Of a stretch of DNA of 6,736 nt, positions 6,305 to 6,736 are shown piece after piece. Source of the DNA: an uncultured Eubacteriales bacterium (lineage in GTDB: Bacteria > Bacillota > Clostridia > Monoglobales > Firm-18); NCBI GenBank assembly GCA_905210885.1, contig CAJLYO010000094.1, positions 1-6,736 of the forward strand, in the 5' to 3' direction. Every line of letters starts with the position of its first letter. Positions within the stretch are counted from its first letter, which is position 1. The notes under the pieces are model-generated. The model saw only the letters and a program-made list of their open reading frames with translations. It searched no databases and was not told the DNA's origin. Made by a program: the position numbers and the translations under genes.

Positions 6305-6736
6305 ATGAAAAAGCTTGCCTTAATTATAATATCGGTTGTTTTGGCGTGCTGTGTGACCGTTGCCGCAAATGGCACATCGGCATACATATTCAGTGCCGTT
6401 CCGGAACCGACGGTGTCCTCGACAGGCGGAGAATGGTCCGTTATTGCCGCGGCACGGGGAGGTTTTGAGGTTCCGAACGGGTATTTTGATAAATATTATG
6501 AAAACGTAAAAGCGTTTTTACGTGAAAACGGCGGTGTTTTAAGCAGCAGAAAATACACCGAATATTCAAGAGTTGTTCTTGCTCTCACGTCAATAGGCAG
6601 AAATCCGGAGAATGCGGAAGGATACAACCTTGTTTTGCCTCTTACCGATTACGATGCTGTTATCCGCCAGGGGATAAACGGCGCAATATGGGCGCTGATT
6701 GCTTTAAACAGCGGAAACTACGACGCCGGCACTGTG
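6305..6736 (+). CDS. Secreted prenyltransferase/squalene-oxidase-repeat-like surface protein (3' end beyond window)
   Basis: The frame is open to the window edge (144 residues). AGGGAGA (6293-6299) precedes the ATG. The N-terminus is a signal peptide: Lys2-Lys3, a hydrophobic core at about 4-20, then small residues. Cys15/Cys16 lie in the core, but VLAC is a poor lipobox (Leu at -2), so ordinary signal-peptidase cleavage is more likely. The mature part has GGEWSVIAAARGG (about 43-55), a YYENVKAFL helix, TEYSRVVLALTSIGRNP and a QGINGAIWALIALNSGNY stretch. Short helices spaced this way resemble the alpha/alpha-toroid repeats of prenyltransferase/squalene-oxidase-like proteins that Clostridia export. 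Some of these carry a DUF4430 (transcobalamin-like) domain and are suspected to bind a ligand at the cell surface rather than act as cyclases. That function is inference, and the C-terminal half is not visible. Confidence 0.7.
   Translation, partial: MKKLALIIISVVLACCVTVAANGTSAYIFSAVPEPTVSSTGGEWSVIAAARGGFEVPNGYFDKYYENVKAFLRENGGVLSSRKYTEYSRVVLALTSIGRNPENAEGYNLVLPLTDYDAVIRQGINGAIWALIALNSGNYDAGTV

Noticed and set aside
6338..6352. A lipoprotein signal (VLAC at residues 12-15) in the protein starting at 6305
   Set aside because: Leu at position -2 is atypical for a lipobox, and the hydrophobic core continues beyond the cysteines, so an ordinary signal peptide is more likely.

Overview
The right-hand 5.5 kb of this window (about 1150-6736) comes from an endospore-forming, low-to-mid GC Firmicute of the class Clostridia. 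It carries two hallmark sporulation/germination genes (gpr and spoIIP), the spore-associated membrane gene ytaF, and the rpsT // gpr-spoIIP divergent arrangement also known from Bacillus subtilis. The left 1.1 kb carries the 3' part of murG and the start of an unidentified membrane-anchored gene. Its codon use differs: 8 of 9 Arg codons in the murG portion are AGG, against none in pckA. This suggests a Ruminococcus-like source, although that genus call is only inference.

Layout, left to right: murG 3' part (+, 2-715); a charged single-pass membrane protein of dcw-cluster context, cut just after its membrane segment (+, from 747); an apparent junction at about 1134-1148; the first ~43 residues of a P-type cation ATPase on the minus strand (start 1265); ytaF (+, 1351-1962), which overlaps by 11 bp the end of spoIIP (-, 1952-3040); gpr (-, 3085-4068); an AT-rich divergent promoter region; rpsT (+, 4194-4457) with its own promoter and terminator; pckA (+, 4619-6223) with its own promoter and a hairpin behind it; and the 5' part of a secreted protein resembling prenyltransferase/squalene-oxidase-repeat (alpha/alpha toroid) surface proteins (+, 6305 to the window edge).

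The sporulation genes fit together. GPR degrades the small acid-soluble spore proteins at germination, SpoIIP is part of the peptidoglycan-hydrolysing engulfment machine, and YtaF is a spore-associated MntP-family membrane protein. rpsT and pckA are housekeeping genes with near-consensus vegetative promoters. The most notable structural observation is the join near 1140. Two unrelated genes on opposite strands are both truncated there with no mobile element in sight, so the contig is probably chimeric or records a recent rearrangement. I see no clear new multi-gene system. The best candidates for follow-up are the secreted protein at the right edge and the palindromic promoter region in front of it.
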